Notes: generated from the sequence alone by a model not told the origin. A DNA stretch of 64,000 bases from Buttiauxella sp. B2 (GCF_006376615.1 NZ_VEXQ01000019.1:32205-96204), one strand, 5' to 3'; shown: positions 49,570-60,083, counted from the stretch's first letter. Program-made: numbers and translations.

Positions 49570-50859
49570 ATGGAAACCACTCAAACCGGCAGTATTGCCT
49601 CTGTCGAGAGCAAAAGTTCGTGGCGCAAGTCCGATACCATGTGGATGTTGGGTCTGTACGGCACGGCAATCGGCGCAGGCGTTTTGTTCCTGCCGATTAA
49701 CGCCGGTGTTGGCGGTCTGATCCCGCTATTCATCATGGCAATTCTTGCTTTCCCGATGACCTTTTTTGCCCACCGTGGTCTGACTCGCTTCGTGCTGTCA
49801 GGTAAAAACCCAGGCGAAGACATCACTGAAGTCGTAGAAGAGCACTTTGGCGTGGGCGCAGGTAAGATGATTACCCTGCTCTACTTCTTTGCCATCTATC
49901 CAATTCTGTTGGTTTATAGCGTGGCTATCACCAACACAGTGGATAACTTCATCACTCACCAGTTGGGAATGGTTTCTCCACCACGCGCGATTTTGTCTCT
50001 GATTCTGATCGTCGGTCTGATGACCATCGTTCGTTTTGGTGAACAAATGATCGTAAAAGCGATGAGTATTCTGGTATTCCCGTTTGTTGCGGCATTGATG
50101 GTTCTTGCGCTGTATCTGATTCCAAACTGGAGCAGTGCAGCATTTGATACATTGTCTTTCAGCAGCACTCCAGCAACAGGTAGCGGCTTGTGGATGACAT
50201 TGTGGCTGGCAATCCCAGTAATGGTGTTCTCCTTTAACCACTCACCAATCATCTCTGCGTTTGCTGTAGCAAAACGTAATGAATATGGCGAAGACGCAGA
50301 GAAGAAATGTTCACGTATTCTGTCTTACGCACACATCATGATGGTTCTGACCGTTATGTTCTTCGTATTCAGCTGCGTACTGAGTCTGACTCCAGAAAAC
50401 CTGGCAGAAGCTAAAGCACAGAACATCTCTATTCTGACTTACCTGGCTAACCACTTTAATGCGCCACTGATTGCCTGGATGGCTCCGATTATCGCCATCG
50501 TTGCTATCACAAAATCCTTCCTCGGCCACTATTTAGGTGCTCGTGAAGGCTTTAACGGTATGGTTATCAAATCCCTGCGCGGCAAAGGTAAGAGCATCGA
50601 AGTTAGTAAGCTGAACCGCATTACCGCAATCTTCATGCTGGTGAGCACATGGATTGTTGCCACTCTGAACCCAAGCATTCTGGGTATGATTGAAACCCTG
50701 GGTGGTCCAATCATCGCCATGATTCTGTTCCTGATGCCGATGTATGCCATCCAAAAAGTACCGGCAATGCGAAAATATAGTGGTCACGTTAGCAATATTT
50801 TCATCGTAATCATGGGTTTAATTGCCATCTCCGCTATCTTCTATTCGCTTTTTAGCTAA
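49570..50859 (+). CDS. sdaC: Serine:H+ symporter
   Basis: SdaC is an inner-membrane L-serine importer of the HAAAP family, with 11 helices expected in 429 residues, the same as E. coli. The N-terminal signature is [20 protein letters not shown], and a later loop is [11 protein letters not shown]. It forms an operon with sdaB for serine uptake and deamination. GGAG lies upstream of the ATG with eight to nine bases between. Confidence 0.97.
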   Translation: METTQTGSIASVESKSSWRKSDTMWMLGLYGTAIGAGVLFLPINAGVGGLIPLFIMAILAFPMTFFAHRGLTRFVLSGKNPGEDITEVVEEHFGVGAGKMITLLYFFAIYPILLVYSVAITNTVDNFITHQLGMVSPPRAILSLILIVGLMTIVRFGEQMIVKAMSILVFPFVAALMVLALYLIPNWSSAAFDTLSFSSTPATGSGLWMTLWLAIPVMVFSFNHSPIISAFAVAKRNEYGEDAEKKCSRILSYAHIMMVLTVMFFVFSCVLSLTPENLAEAKAQNISILTYLANHFNAPLIAWMAPIIAIVAITKSFLGHYLGAREGFNGMVIKSLRGKGKSIEVSKLNRITAIFMLVSTWIVATLNPSILGMIETLGGPIIAMILFLMPMYAIQKVPAMRKYSGHVSNIFIVIMGLIAISAIFYSLFS

Positions 50860-50867
50860 CCGTTAAT

Positions 50868-50895
50868 CGCCGCCTGCGGGCGGCGTTTTCTTTCT
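50868..50895 (+). terminator. Hairpin between sdaC and sdaB
   Basis: CGCCGCC-TGCG-GGCGGCG (50868-50885) is followed by TTTTCTTTCT. It probably ends part of the sdaC transcripts and so lowers sdaB expression relative to sdaC. Confidence 0.7.
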
Positions 50896-50921
50896 AAAGT
50901 TACTCAGGCAACGGATGCAAC

Positions 50922-52286
50922 ATGATTAGCGTATTCGATATTTTCAAAATCGGTATTGGCCCATCAAGCTCCCATACCGTCGGTCCAATGAAAGCAGGTT
51001 TTCAATTCGCTGACGATTTAATCGAGCAAGGGATTTTGCAGAGCGTCACGCGTGTCGTGGTTGATGTATACGGTTCGCTTTCCCTCACCGGGAAAGGTCA
51101 CCATACAGATATCGCCATTATTATGGGTCTGGCAGGTAATATGCCGGACACTATCGATATCGACGCTATTCCCCACTTTATTCAGGACGTGAACACACAC
51201 GGCCGTCTGTTACTGGCTAATGGCCAGCGTGAAGTGGAGTTTCCGGTCGATAGCTGCATGAACTTCCATGAAGATAATCTTTCGCTGCATGAAAATGGTA
51301 TGCGCATTACCGCACTAGCGGGTGAAAAGGCTATCTACAGCCAAACGTATTACTCCATCGGTGGTGGTTTTATCGTTGATGAAGCGCACTTTGGCCTCGA
51401 AGATACCCAGCAGGTAGCCGTACCGTATCCTTATAAAAGTGCTGCTGATTTACAGCGCCATTGCAAAGAAAGCGGGCTTTCACTGTCTGGCTTGATGATG
51501 CAAAACGAGCGAGCTATGCGCCCGCAAGCTGAAATTGATGCACATTTTGCAAACGTCTGGGATGTGATGCGCAGCGGCATTGAGCGTGGTATTACCACCG
51601 AAGGCGTGCTGCCTGGGAAAATGCGAGTACCACGCCGTGCGGCGGCTTTGCGTAGACTGCTGGTCAGCAGCGACAAAAACAACTCTGACCCTATGGCCGT
51701 TGTGGACTGGATTAACATGTTCGCCCTGGCGGTCAACGAAGAAAATGCTGCTGGTGGACGTGTTGTCACTGCACCAACTAACGGAGCATGCGGTATCGTT
51801 CCTGCGGTTCTGGCCTATTACGACAAATTCATTCGTGAAGTTAATGCTAATTCTTGCGCACGCTACTTCCTTGCAGCTGGTGCGATTGGTTCTCTTTATA
51901 AGATGAACGCATCCATTTCAGGCGCGGAAGTGGGTTGCCAGGGTGAAGTCGGCGTTGCCTGTTCGATGGCGGCGGCAGGTCTTGCAGAACTGTTGGGTGG
52001 TAGCCCAATCCAGGTTTGTATCGCTGCAGAAATTGGTATGGAACACAATCTCGGTCTGACTTGTGATCCAGTAGCCGGGCAAGTTCAGGTGCCATGCATT
52101 GAACGTAATGCCATTGCTGCGGTAAAAGCGGTGAATGCAACGCGTATGGCATTGCGTCGTACCAGCGAGCCGCGAGTTTGCCTCGATAAAGTCATTGAAA
52201 CGATGTACGAGACGGGCAAAGACATGAACTCAAAGTATCGGGAAACGTCGCGCGGTGGACTGGCGATGAAAGTTTCCTGCGATTAA
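50922..52286 (+). CDS. sdaB: L-serine dehydratase 2
   Basis: SdaB deaminates L-serine to pyruvate and ammonia with an oxygen-labile [4Fe-4S] cluster. The 454-residue protein has the beta domain with FKIGIGPSSSHTVGPM and the alpha domain with TAPTNGACGIVPAVL and EVGCQGEVGVACSMAAAGL. It ends near the usual KVSCD terminus, whose Cys is the cluster-region tail residue in this family. Confidence 0.97.
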   Translation: MISVFDIFKIGIGPSSSHTVGPMKAGFQFADDLIEQGILQSVTRVVVDVYGSLSLTGKGHHTDIAIIMGLAGNMPDTIDIDAIPHFIQDVNTHGRLLLANGQREVEFPVDSCMNFHEDNLSLHENGMRITALAGEKAIYSQTYYSIGGGFIVDEAHFGLEDTQQVAVPYPYKSAADLQRHCKESGLSLSGLMMQNERAMRPQAEIDAHFANVWDVMRSGIERGITTEGVLPGKMRVPRRAAALRRLLVSSDKNNSDPMAVVDWINMFALAVNEENAAGGRVVTAPTNGACGIVPAVLAYYDKFIREVNANSCARYFLAAGAIGSLYKMNASISGAEVGCQGEVGVACSMAAAGLAELLGGSPIQVCIAAEIGMEHNLGLTCDPVAGQVQVPCIERNAIAAVKAVNATRMALRRTSEPRVCLDKVIETMYETGKDMNSKYRETSRGGLAMKVSCD

Positions 52287-52289
52287 AAC

Positions 52290-52316
52290 AAAAAACCCGC
52301 TTTAAGCGGGTTTTTT
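52290..52316. terminator. Terminator between sdaB and kduI
   Basis: The stem AAAAAACCCGC / GCGGGTTTTTT (52290-52316) lies three bases past the sdaB stop. It is symmetrical and can serve both sdaB and converging kduI. Confidence 0.9.
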
Positions 52317-52327
52317 ATGGTTTCGAC

Positions 52328-53164
52328 TTAGCGCAAATCGCCCACTTTCACGTGGTCCATATCATCAAACACCTGATTCTCACCCACCATCCCCCAGATA
52401 AAGGTATACGCGCGCGTACCCACACCTGAGTGAATTGACCAGCTTGGGGAAATCACAGCTTGCTCGTTGTGCATCACAATATGACGAGTTTCTTGCGGCT
52501 GACCCATCATGTGGAATACGCAGCTATCTTGCTCCAGACCGAAATAAAAATAGACTTCCATTCGACGTTCGTGAGTATGACAAGGCATGGTGTTCCACAG
52601 ATTGCCTGGTGCCAGTTCGGTCAGACCCATGCTCAACTGGCAGGTTTCCAACACATCAGGAACGAAGTACTTATTTATAGTACGACGGTTGCTGGTAACG
52701 CTATCGCCCAGAGTCACCGGAGCCACATCCGCAGGCGTTACACGTTTGGTTGGATAAGTGGTATGCGCGGGAGCGCAGTTGTAATAGAAGCGTGCAGGAT
52801 TCGTAGGATCAATGCTCGCGAACACCACTTCTTTAGCGCCTTTACCCACATATAAACCATCACGGGTGCCAATTTCATAGCAAGTCCCATCGACAGTAAT
52901 CGTGCCCTGGCCACCAATGTTGATGACACCCAGCTCGCGACGCTCCAGGAAGTAACTCACCCCCAACTGCTTACCAACCTCACCACCAACACTCACAGTG
53001 CGAGTTACTGGCATGACGCCACCCACAATGATGCGGTCGATGTGGCTGTAGGTCATGGTGTACTGATCGGCAGTAAAAATGGTTTCGATGAGAAACTCTT
53101 TACGTAAACCTGCGGTATCCAGTGTTTTTGCATGATCACTATGAATGCTTTGACGAATGTCCAT
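52328..53164 (-). CDS. kduI: 5-dehydro-4-deoxy-D-glucuronate isomerase
   Basis: KduI isomerises 5-keto-4-deoxyuronate to 3-deoxy-D-glycero-2,5-hexodiulosonate in pectin and hexuronate breakdown. It has 278 residues, as in E. coli. The zinc ligands of the cupin fold are His196, His198 and Glu203 in [12 protein letters not shown], with the fourth in the WSIHSGVGT region. KduD, which catalyses the next step and is usually adjacent, is not here. It is divergent from kdgT across a KdgR box. Confidence 0.96.
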   Translation of the reverse strand: MDIRQSIHSDHAKTLDTAGLRKEFLIETIFTADQYTMTYSHIDRIIVGGVMPVTRTVSVGGEVGKQLGVSYFLERRELGVINIGGQGTITVDGTCYEIGTRDGLYVGKGAKEVVFASIDPTNPARFYYNCAPAHTTYPTKRVTPADVAPVTLGDSVTSNRRTINKYFVPDVLETCQLSMGLTELAPGNLWNTMPCHTHERRMEVYFYFGLEQDSCVFHMMGQPQETRHIVMHNEQAVISPSWSIHSGVGTRAYTFIWGMVGENQVFDDMDHVKVGDLR

Positions 53165-53571
53165 TACTGTTCCTTACTGAGAATAATAGGCGGAAATAAG
53201 ATCACACCCGTTACTATTAATAATAATTTAGCAATTGAAATATAGTTCATTACAAAGAAACTACATTTAATCGCACCACAAAGACAGTTTATCACTTCAT
53301 TCAAAAAATAATGTGATCCAAATTGAAATATTGTTTCAATTTGATTGAATTGCAATTCCAAACAATAGATAGTTCTAATCGAGATGTAAGTATGAGCACT
53401 ATAACTCATGGTTACCCACTCTCCAGGTCAATGCCATTTGCCACCAAGAGCAAAAAACCAAGCTGACCAAAAACATAATAAAACCATTAAAAACAAGGGT
53501 TTTAACTGCTTACTGTTATGTGATTTTTTCATTCACTCATTCAAAGAATGAAAAAATGATGAGGAATTACC
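53165..53571. promoter_or_regulatory. kduI-kdgT divergent control region
   Basis: A 407-bp AT-rich gap. Besides the strong KdgR box it has a weaker similar site, AATTGAAATATAGTTCATT (53233-53251), nearer kduI, and a palindrome TCATTCAAAGAATGA (53537-53551) just before the kdgT ribosome site (GAGGA). A short minus-strand frame at 53164-53409 crosses these sites and is not credible. Confidence 0.6.
53320..53342. promoter_or_regulatory. KdgR operator
   Basis: The core TTGAAATATTGTTTCAA with AT flanks matches the KdgR repressor consensus (TGAAAYRNYRTTTCA) in full. KdgR responds to 2-keto-3-deoxygluconate and controls kduI, kdgT and related genes in enterobacteria. The place between both divergent targets fits. 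Confidence 0.85.
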
Positions 53572-54564
53572 ATGAAGATCAAAGCTACTATTGAACGCAT
53601 TCCTGGTGGAATGATGTTAGTCCCATTGCTGCTCGGGGCTGTTCTTAATACTTTTGCTCCAGATACTGGCGCTTATTTTGGTTCATTTACTAAAGGGATG
53701 ATCAGCGGAACCGTTCCAATTTTGGCAGTGTGGTTCTTCTGTATTGGTGCATCTATTGATTTGCGTGCAACCGGTACGGTACTGCGTAAGTCCGGCACGC
53801 TGGTTCTGACAAAAATTGCAGTAGCCTGGGTTGTGGCAATGATTGCCGCTTCGTTTATTCCTGTCGGTGGTGTGCAAACGGGGATGTTTGCTGGCCTGTC
53901 TGTTCTTGCTCTCGTTTCTGCGATGGACATGACTAACGGCGGACTGTATGCGAGCCTGATGAATCAATATGGAACTAAAGAAGAATCCGGTGCATTTGTT
54001 TTGATGTCTCTGGAATCTGGCCCGCTGATGACCATGGTTATTCTGGGTTCTGCTGGCCTGGCATCATTTGAACCACATCATTTCGTGGGTGCCGTTCTGC
54101 CCTTCCTTATTGGTTTTGCCTTAGGTAACCTGGACCACGATTTCCGTGCCTTCTTTAGCAAAGCTACGCCAACGCTGATTCCATTCTTCGGGTTTGCGCT
54201 GGGTAACACCATCAACCTGAACGTGATTATGCACACCGGTCTGCTCGGCATTATGTTGGGTGTTGCGGTTATCATTATCACCGGCATTCCGCTGATTCTG
54301 GCTGATAAATATATCGGTGGCGGCAATGGTACAGCAGGTATTGCAGCGTCTTCCGCAGCAGGTGCGGCGGTTGCAAACCCGGTTATTATTGCGCAGATTA
54401 ACCCAGCGTTTGAACCAGTGGCAGCATCTGCAACAGCATTAGTTGCAGCGAGTGTGATTGTGACAGCGATTCTGGTGCCCATCATTACCGCTGTGTATTC
54501 AAGACGTGTAACGGGCAAAGTTGTAAAACCAAACGAGTCTGAAGCCGTCGAACTATCGCATTAA
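53572..54564 (+). CDS. kdgT: 2-keto-3-deoxygluconate permease
   Basis: KdgT is an inner-membrane H+ symporter for 2-keto-3-deoxygluconate with about ten helices in 330 residues (327 in E. coli). Family stretches are [32 protein letters not shown] and [19 protein letters not shown]. Its substrate is an intermediate of the pathway in which KduI acts. Confidence 0.96.
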   Translation: MKIKATIERIPGGMMLVPLLLGAVLNTFAPDTGAYFGSFTKGMISGTVPILAVWFFCIGASIDLRATGTVLRKSGTLVLTKIAVAWVVAMIAASFIPVGGVQTGMFAGLSVLALVSAMDMTNGGLYASLMNQYGTKEESGAFVLMSLESGPLMTMVILGSAGLASFEPHHFVGAVLPFLIGFALGNLDHDFRAFFSKATPTLIPFFGFALGNTINLNVIMHTGLLGIMLGVAVIIITGIPLILADKYIGGGNGTAGIAASSAAGAAVANPVIIAQINPAFEPVAASATALVAASVIVTAILVPIITAVYSRRVTGKVVKPNESEAVELSH

Positions 54565-54582
54565 TATCACGATGCTTTAATA

Positions 54583-54611
54583 AAAAATGGAGCCTTTTCG
54601 GCTCCATTTTT
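54583..54611. terminator. Terminator between kdgT and the aminotransferase
   Basis: The stem ATGGAGCC-TTTTC-GGCTCCAT is flanked by A-run and T-run, in the 52-bp gap between convergent genes. It is bidirectional. Confidence 0.9.
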
Positions 54612-54616
54612 GCGTC

Positions 54617-55801
54617 TTACAATGCGGCTTTGAGTCGCTGTACCGCCTCATAAAGCTGTTCTTCGGTCGCCGTTGCATAAGAAAAACGCAGCGTTTTCTT
54701 GTCAGCGTGATCGCTAAAGAAGAACTCACCCGGTACATACACCACACCTTTATCCAGAGTTTGCTGTAACCAACGGGTTGTATCAAATTCATAACGGAAA
54801 GCAGCCCACAGGAACATTCCCCCCTGCGGCTGGTTAAAGGTAATGTGCTCACCTAATTCCTGGTGCAAATATTCCGACAGGCACTGGCACTTCTTCTTAT
54901 AGGCTTCGCGAATCAACTCAATCTGTGGGTTAAGACGGCCAAGCGTGAGATAAGCAGATACCAGTGACTGCGCAAATGAGTTTGCATGCAAATCTGTCGC
55001 TTGTTTAATGATGGCAACTTTTTGCTTCATCCACTCTGGCAGCACAATCCAGCCCACACGCAGCCCTGGTGCCAGAATTTTAGAAAACGTCGAAGTGTAA
55101 ACCACGTTTTCCTGGCTTCCACGCTCAGTCGCCACTTGCAGCAAGGTTTTCTCACGTGTTTCAGTGAAACTGATTGCGCCGTATGGGTCATCTTCAACAA
55201 TGACGAAGTGATGCTCTTCCGCCAATTTGACGAGTTGCTCGCGACGGCTGGCGCTTAATGTTGTACCGCTTGGATTGCCAAAGGTTGGCACCAGATAGAC
55301 GCCTTTAATCCGCGTTGTTTTCAGCAACGCTTCCAGTTCATCGACGATCATACCGTGTTCGTCGCTGCCTACTGATTTTACATCAGCTTCATTCAGACTG
55401 AGGATTTGCAGCGTCGCCAGATAAGTTGGGCGCTCAACAACGAACACGTCTCCAGGGTTCACCAGCGCGCGCATCAACAAATCCAATGCTTGCTGCGAGC
55501 CAGAAGTGATCAGGAGTTGATCCACGCTTGTGGTAATTCCACGTTCCTGGCAAAGCCCAATCAATTGCTGACGCAATTCAACGTTGCCTTCAGTCAAACC
55601 GTATTGGAACGCATCGTTAAAATTCTCAGCGACAACTTTTTGTGTCGCAATTCCCAGACCTTCGGTATCGAACAATTCGCTGGAAGGAATACCTCCGGCC
55701 AGAGAGATAACGCCAGGCATTTTGCTGTGCTTCAATAACTCTCTGATTGCCGACGGTTGTAGAGCCTGAATACGGTGTGCAAGGTGTGAACTATTACTCA
55801 T
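54617..55801 (-). CDS. PLP-dependent class I/II aminotransferase (2-aminoadipate aminotransferase-like)
   Basis: This 394-residue fold-type I aminotransferase has GGIPSSELFD near residue 36, ITSGSQQALDLLMRAL, PTFGNPSGTTLS, VEDDPYGAISF, and the PLP lysine in TSTFSKILAPGLRVGW. It resembles LysN/2-aminoadipate and MocR C-terminal domains but carries no GntR DNA-binding part. The substrate is not known, and aromatic or branched amino acids are also possible. It is a single gene next to kdgT, in a region where E. coli K-12 has no equivalent. Confidence 0.85.
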   Translation of the reverse strand: MSNSSHLAHRIQALQPSAIRELLKHSKMPGVISLAGGIPSSELFDTEGLGIATQKVVAENFNDAFQYGLTEGNVELRQQLIGLCQERGITTSVDQLLITSGSQQALDLLMRALVNPGDVFVVERPTYLATLQILSLNEADVKSVGSDEHGMIVDELEALLKTTRIKGVYLVPTFGNPSGTTLSASRREQLVKLAEEHHFVIVEDDPYGAISFTETREKTLLQVATERGSQENVVYTSTFSKILAPGLRVGWIVLPEWMKQKVAIIKQATDLHANSFAQSLVSAYLTLGRLNPQIELIREAYKKKCQCLSEYLHQELGEHITFNQPQGGMFLWAAFRYEFDTTRWLQQTLDKGVVYVPGEFFFSDHADKKTLRFSYATATEEQLYEAVQRLKAAL

Positions 55802-55902
55802 GTTGTTGTCTCTAATTTTTCTATTCTTTTAAAATATACATAGCAACCTAATTAGTTAGCAATGCATTTTCAGATCAATAAGCTGTACTTTTTACTCTAA
55901 AA

Positions 55903-55960
55903 ATTCGAGTTGCAGCCAGGTGGTAAGGGTTTCCCTGCGACTTGAAATATGACGAGTATA
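55903..55960. repeat. Interspersed palindrome-like element upstream of xni
   Basis: The sequence runs from TTCGAGTTGCAG to GCGACTTGAAATATGACGAG, with partial inverted arms (GAGTTGCAG against CTGCGACTT). It recalls the short repeats with CATACTTCAAGTTGC cores found between genes in several enterobacteria. A second copy in the genome would confirm it. Confidence 0.35.
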
Positions 55961-56056
55961 TTTTGCGAGCGACTTTCCTGAATCACCTTCTCGCGTTCGC
56001 GGTCACCTCGCAGAAATGCTAATGTGTGCAAAGCAAATGTCGAAAGCGAAATACCT

Positions 56057-56821
56057 ATGATGATTCATTTACTTATCGTTGATGCCCTGAACTTAATACG
56101 CCGTATTCATGCCGTTCAAGGCTCTCCCTGCATTGATACTTGTCTACACGCCCTTGATGCGTTAATAACTCATAGTCAGCCTACACACGCTGTGGCCGTA
56201 TTTGACGACGAAGACCGGCGTGAAGGCTGGCGGCATCAGGTCTTGCCTGACTATAAAGCGGGGCGCGCACCAATGCCAGATACCTTGCACCAGGAAATGC
56301 CACTATTGCGGGAAGCCTTCACCAAAAGAGGCGTTGCGTGCTGGCATTCTCAGGGAAATGAAGCCGATGATTTGGCTGCAACACTCGCAGTAAAAGTTGC
56401 TGCGGGCGGGCATCGCGCCACCATCGTTTCTACCGATAAAGGTTTTTGCCAGCTGTTAGCACCCACGATTCAAATCCGTGATTATTTTCAAAAGCGTTGG
56501 CTGGATGCGCCTTTTATTGCACACGAATACGGTGTGTTACCTGAACAACTTGCCGATTTCTGGGGGCTTGCCGGAATTAGCAGTAGCAAAATATCCGGTG
56601 TTCCCGGTATCGGGCCGAAAAGTGCCACGCAATTGATCAATCAATATTCAACGCTAGAAGCGTTGTACGAACGGCTGGATGAAGTACCTGAGAAATGGCG
56701 TAAGAAGTTAGAACTGCATCGGGAAAGTGCGTTTATCAGCCGCAAGGTGGCGCAGTTACAAACGGATTTAGTGCTCGATGGGAATTTACAGCAGCTTAGA
56801 TTGCCAGGAAACACAGCTTAA
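56057..56821 (+). CDS. xni: Flap endonuclease Xni
   Basis: Xni (YgdG, ExoIX) is a 5'-nuclease homologue related to the N-terminal domain of DNA polymerase I and acts on flap DNA. The ATG at 56057 ([17 protein letters not shown]) gives 254 residues, near the E. coli length (251); the frame to 56024 has no match. Acidic metal residues are in [25 protein letters not shown] and STDKGFCQL. The helix-hairpin-helix is [14 protein letters not shown]. The ribosome site is weak. Confidence 0.95.
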   Translation: MMIHLLIVDALNLIRRIHAVQGSPCIDTCLHALDALITHSQPTHAVAVFDDEDRREGWRHQVLPDYKAGRAPMPDTLHQEMPLLREAFTKRGVACWHSQGNEADDLAATLAVKVAAGGHRATIVSTDKGFCQLLAPTIQIRDYFQKRWLDAPFIAHEYGVLPEQLADFWGLAGISSSKISGVPGIGPKSATQLINQYSTLEALYERLDEVPEKWRKKLELHRESAFISRKVAQLQTDLVLDGNLQQLRLPGNTA

Positions 56822-56823
56822 AG

Positions 56824-56852
56824 AAAAAGGTGGATAAGTTTGCTTATCCACC
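56824..56852 (-). terminator. rlmM-side terminator
   Basis: GGTGGATAAG (56829-56838) pairs perfectly with CTTATCCACC (56843-56852). On the minus strand the stem is followed by TTTTT, so it ends transcription coming from rlmM. Confidence 0.85.
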
Positions 56853-56863
56853 CTCGAATAGGA

Positions 56864-57964
56864 TTAACGCTCGTCGCGACGCCCACCAGTAGCGGCCCAC
56901 ATACGACGTACGTGTACGGTCACTTCTTCGCGGTCATGGTACAGCTGGCGCGCCTGAATCTCGGCACTGATACCATGTTCTGCCAGCTTCTCATGAATCA
57001 GCGCCAGGTTTTGCGACACCTCTTCGTAACGCTTCTTCATTGGTAACTTGAGGTTGAAAATGGTTTCGCGGCACCAGCCGTTCACAAGCCAGGTCGCCAT
57101 CAGGCTAGCGACTTTCGCCGGTTTTTCTACCATATCGCACACCATCCAGGAGATGTTGCTACGAGTTGGCTTATATTTAAAACCGTCTTCCTGCAACCAA
57201 GTCACCTGTCCGGTATCCATCAGGCTTTGCGCCATTGGACCGTTATCGACAGAAGAAACCCACATATTGCGCTTCACTAATTGGTAGGTCCAGCCGCCAG
57301 GGCAAGCCCCCAAATCAATGGCATACATGCCGTTTGCCAAACGTTCTTCCCACTCATCGGCAGGAATAAAAACGTGGAAAGCTTCTTCCAGTTTTAAGGT
57401 TGAACGGCTTGGTGCATCGGAAGGCAACTTCAGACGCTGGATACCCATATAGAAAGGCGAGTTGTTATTGCTATACGAATAGCCGGTATAACAACAACCT
57501 GGCGCGATAAAGAACACATGCACAACCGGGCGTTTTGGCGTTTCGTAATTAGTCAGAATACCGGCTTCGCGCAGGCTTGCGCGCAATGGCACAGTCAGCT
57601 TACGGCAGAACTTCATCAGCTCTTTGCTTTCGTTGGTGTCTGCAACTTCAACACGCAGATCGCCGCCCTTCTCAACCACACCAGTCAACATGCCGGTGAT
57701 CGGCGTAATGCGATCTTCCGGTGGAAGATCTTTAAGCAGTTCACCCGCAACGATCATCTGACGAGCAAAGATCAATTCCTTAAATGGTAATTCACGCGCC
57801 AGTTTGTCAGCATCATCTTGCTGATAGCATTCGTAAATCACATAGCCGCTGTTTTCTTTAACGCGCGCAAAACCAAAAATATCACGCTGCCCGGCTTTAT
57901 CGGTAATCTCCGCCGCGCACTCTTTCTCAAAACCTTGTCGGCAGTACAAAATAACTTTATTCAT
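56864..57964 (-). CDS. rlmM: 23S rRNA (cytidine(2498)-2'-O)-methyltransferase
   Basis: RlmM methylates the 2'-OH of C2498 in 23S rRNA using SAM. It has 366 residues, as in E. coli, with an N-terminal THUMP domain and a Rossmann methyltransferase domain. The SAM motif is [16 protein letters not shown], and the K-D-K-type residues are spread through [17 protein letters not shown] and [10 protein letters not shown]. It overlaps ygdD by eight bases. Confidence 0.97.
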   Translation of the reverse strand: MNKVILYCRQGFEKECAAEITDKAGQRDIFGFARVKENSGYVIYECYQQDDADKLARELPFKELIFARQMIVAGELLKDLPPEDRITPITGMLTGVVEKGGDLRVEVADTNESKELMKFCRKLTVPLRASLREAGILTNYETPKRPVVHVFFIAPGCCYTGYSYSNNNSPFYMGIQRLKLPSDAPSRSTLKLEEAFHVFIPADEWEERLANGMYAIDLGACPGGWTYQLVKRNMWVSSVDNGPMAQSLMDTGQVTWLQEDGFKYKPTRSNISWMVCDMVEKPAKVASLMATWLVNGWCRETIFNLKLPMKKRYEEVSQNLALIHEKLAEHGISAEIQARQLYHDREEVTVHVRRMWAATGGRRDER

Positions 57965-58352
57965 GGCTTACGCCCCTACGTTTCAGGCGCATTGCACCAA
58001 TCAACATCAAGAACCAACCGGCGAGAAAACTGATCCCACCGACGGGAGTAACAAACGCCCACAGGCGTAAATGAGACAGCGCCAGACAATAAAGACTGCC
58101 GCTAAATAGAACCGTACCGAGCGCCATAAATACGCTGCTCCAGTAAAACCAAATGCTGATCCGGCGCTGCATAGCAACAGCCAGACCAAAAATTGCCAGG
58201 GTATGAAACGCTTGATATTCAAGGCCGGTTTGAATCCAACCCATCTCCACAACACCAAGCGTCTTACTCAATACATGCGCCCCAAAGGCTCCGAGGGCAA
58301 CGAAGATAAAACCGCTGACCGCGGCAAAAATCAGCATGAAACGGCTGGTCAT
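57957..58352 (-). CDS. ygdD: DUF423 inner-membrane protein YgdD
   Basis: This is a conserved small membrane protein of 131 residues with four predicted helices (for example [20 protein letters not shown] and [19 protein letters not shown]). Its function is unknown. Length and place before rlmM match E. coli. The eight-base overlap with rlmM shows co-translation. Confidence 0.93.
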   Translation of the reverse strand: MTSRFMLIFAAVSGFIFVALGAFGAHVLSKTLGVVEMGWIQTGLEYQAFHTLAIFGLAVAMQRRISIWFYWSSVFMALGTVLFSGSLYCLALSHLRLWAFVTPVGGISFLAGWFLMLIGAMRLKRRGVSHE

Positions 58353-58401
58353 GGTGTAACCCTAAAGTAAGGCGTAGCGAAAGACCTACGCACAGGTTTG
58401 C

Positions 58402-59319
58402 TTATTGATCGTAGCGAAAACGGAATTTTTCTTGTTCGCTCGCAGTTTTTGCCAGAATCCACTGCCTGAAAGCCGCTATTTTACCCAGTTCTGCCTGGCT
58501 GTCATGACAAACAAGATAAAACGCATTTTTACTCACCAGAACATCATTGAAGGGGCAAACTAAACGGCCCGCTTCAATCTCTGATTGCGCCATAACATTA
58601 TTCGCCAACGCAATACCCTGCCCGTGTATCGCGGCCTGGAGCACCATTGCGCTGTGGCTGAAAATTGGGCCTTGCTGCACATTGATGTGGCTCACGCCCA
58701 ACTGACGCGTGTACGTCTGCCAGTCACGACGCGAAGCATCATGCAGTAAAGTGTGATGGGCTAAGTCTTCAGGGGTTTTGATGGGTTTATCGCCTGTTAA
58801 CAACATCGGCGAGCAAACCGGCAGCAGATATTCGGCATACAATTTTTCGACGCGCAGACCTGGCCAGTTTCCTCGTCCGTAAAAAATCGCGACGTCTACA
58901 TCATCAGAAAGCTTATCTTCCTGACGGTCAACGGCCTGTATGCGAACATCGATTCCCGGATAAGCTGTATTAAAGCTTGTGAGGCGTGGTACCAACCAAT
59001 GAATGGCAAAACTAGGCAACAGACTGACCGTTAATGCACCTTTAGCGCTACGAGCCTGAAGCTTACGCGTCGCTTCGGTCAACTGCGAAAATATCTCTTT
59101 GATGTCCAGATAGTAACTCTGCCCTTCTTCTGTCAACAACAGCGAGCGGTTGCGGCGACGGAAGAGTTTAAGGCCCAGAAAATCCTCCAGGGACTTAATC
59201 TGGTGGCTGACAGCGGCCTGAGTCACGAACAATTCATCGGCCGCTTTAGTAAAACTCAAGTGACGAGCTGCGGCGTCAAATACACGTAAGGCATTTAAAG
59301 GTGGCAAACGCTTGGACAT
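58402..59319 (-). CDS. gcvA: LysR-family glycine cleavage system regulator GcvA
   Basis: GcvA activates gcvTHP with glycine present, represses it with purines through GcvR, and controls the sRNA gcvB. The 305 residues equal E. coli. The winged helix-turn-helix is at 5-65 (FTKAADELFVTQAAVSHQIK), followed by the two-lobed effector domain. It is divergent from gcvB, with the shared control region at 59,320-59,447. Confidence 0.97.
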   Translation of the reverse strand: MSKRLPPLNALRVFDAAARHLSFTKAADELFVTQAAVSHQIKSLEDFLGLKLFRRRNRSLLLTEEGQSYYLDIKEIFSQLTEATRKLQARSAKGALTVSLLPSFAIHWLVPRLTSFNTAYPGIDVRIQAVDRQEDKLSDDVDVAIFYGRGNWPGLRVEKLYAEYLLPVCSPMLLTGDKPIKTPEDLAHHTLLHDASRRDWQTYTRQLGVSHINVQQGPIFSHSAMVLQAAIHGQGIALANNVMAQSEIEAGRLVCPFNDVLVSKNAFYLVCHDSQAELGKIAAFRQWILAKTASEQEKFRFRYDQ

Positions 59320-59412
59320 AGTTGATTGGCTTAAATGTTAAAGTCTGTTAACAAACAGGCGAACTTAGTTAACCTATTAGTTTTTTTTATCTGAGCCATT
59401 ATAAATTGTCCG

Positions 59413-59441
59413 TTGAGGATGCACCAGCAAATACCTATAGT
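59413..59441 (+). promoter_or_regulatory. gcvB promoter
   Basis: A -35 box TTGAGG (59413-59418) and a -10 box TATAGT (59436-59441) are 17 bases apart, and the RNA start at 59448 lies six bases past the -10. GcvA should bind just upstream, in the gap to gcvA. Confidence 0.8.
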
Positions 59442-59447
59442 GGCGTC

Positions 59448-59653
59448 ACTTCCTGAGCCGGAACGAAAAGTTATCTGAAATGCGTGTTTCGGAGGGCTTT
59501 TGGCTTACGGTTGTGATGTTGTGTTGTTGTGTTTGCAATTGGTCTGGCATTCCAGACCCTGGTAGCTAAGCTACCCCTTTTTCACTTCCTGTACATTTAC
59601 CCTGTCTGTCCATAGTGATTAATGTAGCACCGCAAATTGCGGTGCTTTTTTTT
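59448..59653 (+). ncRNA. gcvB: GcvB small regulatory RNA
   Basis: GcvB is an Hfq-dependent sRNA that represses many amino-acid and peptide transport mRNAs. About 206 nt match E. coli GcvB closely from the 5' end (ACTTCCTGAGCCGGAACGAA). The GU-rich R1 seed region GTGATGTTGTGTTGTTGTG is unchanged, as is the 3' terminator GCACCGC/GCGGTGC followed by eight T. It is divergent from its activator gcvA and convergent with ygdI. Confidence 0.97.
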
Positions 59654-59662
59654 GCCTGAAAT

Positions 59663-59890
59663 TTACTGATTTAACTCAACCATCTCTTTTACGTCAGTAC
59701 GGTTAATCTGCTGTTTATTCCCATTAGCGTCTTTGTACTGAATCATCCCCGTCTCTTCATCGGTTTGAGGTTTACCCGCGGACACGATGGTACGGCCATC
59801 ATTGGTGTGCATTACGTAGTTCGGACTTGAACAGGCTGAAAGCGCAAAAACCATGAGACCTGCTGAAAATGCTGCGGCTGCCTTGTTCAT
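59663..59890 (-). CDS. ygdI: YgdI/YgdR family lipoprotein
   Basis: This is a small outer-envelope lipoprotein of unknown function (DUF903), 75 residues as in E. coli. The signal peptide ends in the lipobox FALSAC with the lipidated Cys at residue 20. The mature part contains YVMHTNDGRTIV and DANGNKQQINRTDV. GAGAAAA precedes the ATG. Confidence 0.95.
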   Translation of the reverse strand: MNKAAAAFSAGLMVFALSACSSPNYVMHTNDGRTIVSAGKPQTDEETGMIQYKDANGNKQQINRTDVKEMVELNQ

Positions 59891-60083
59891 ATTTTTCTCC
59901 TTAGTAGCGTTTAATGCTAATTTTCACTCAAAAATAAATAGGGTGAAGCACTCACCTAACGTTAATTAGCATAACCCTCTTTCATGACCTTGCCAGGTTA
60001 AGCAGACTATTCCGAAGGTTATTGATCCCTTGTGTGATTAAGACAAATGCGCCACGATCACTCCATTGGATACGAGGAAAATC

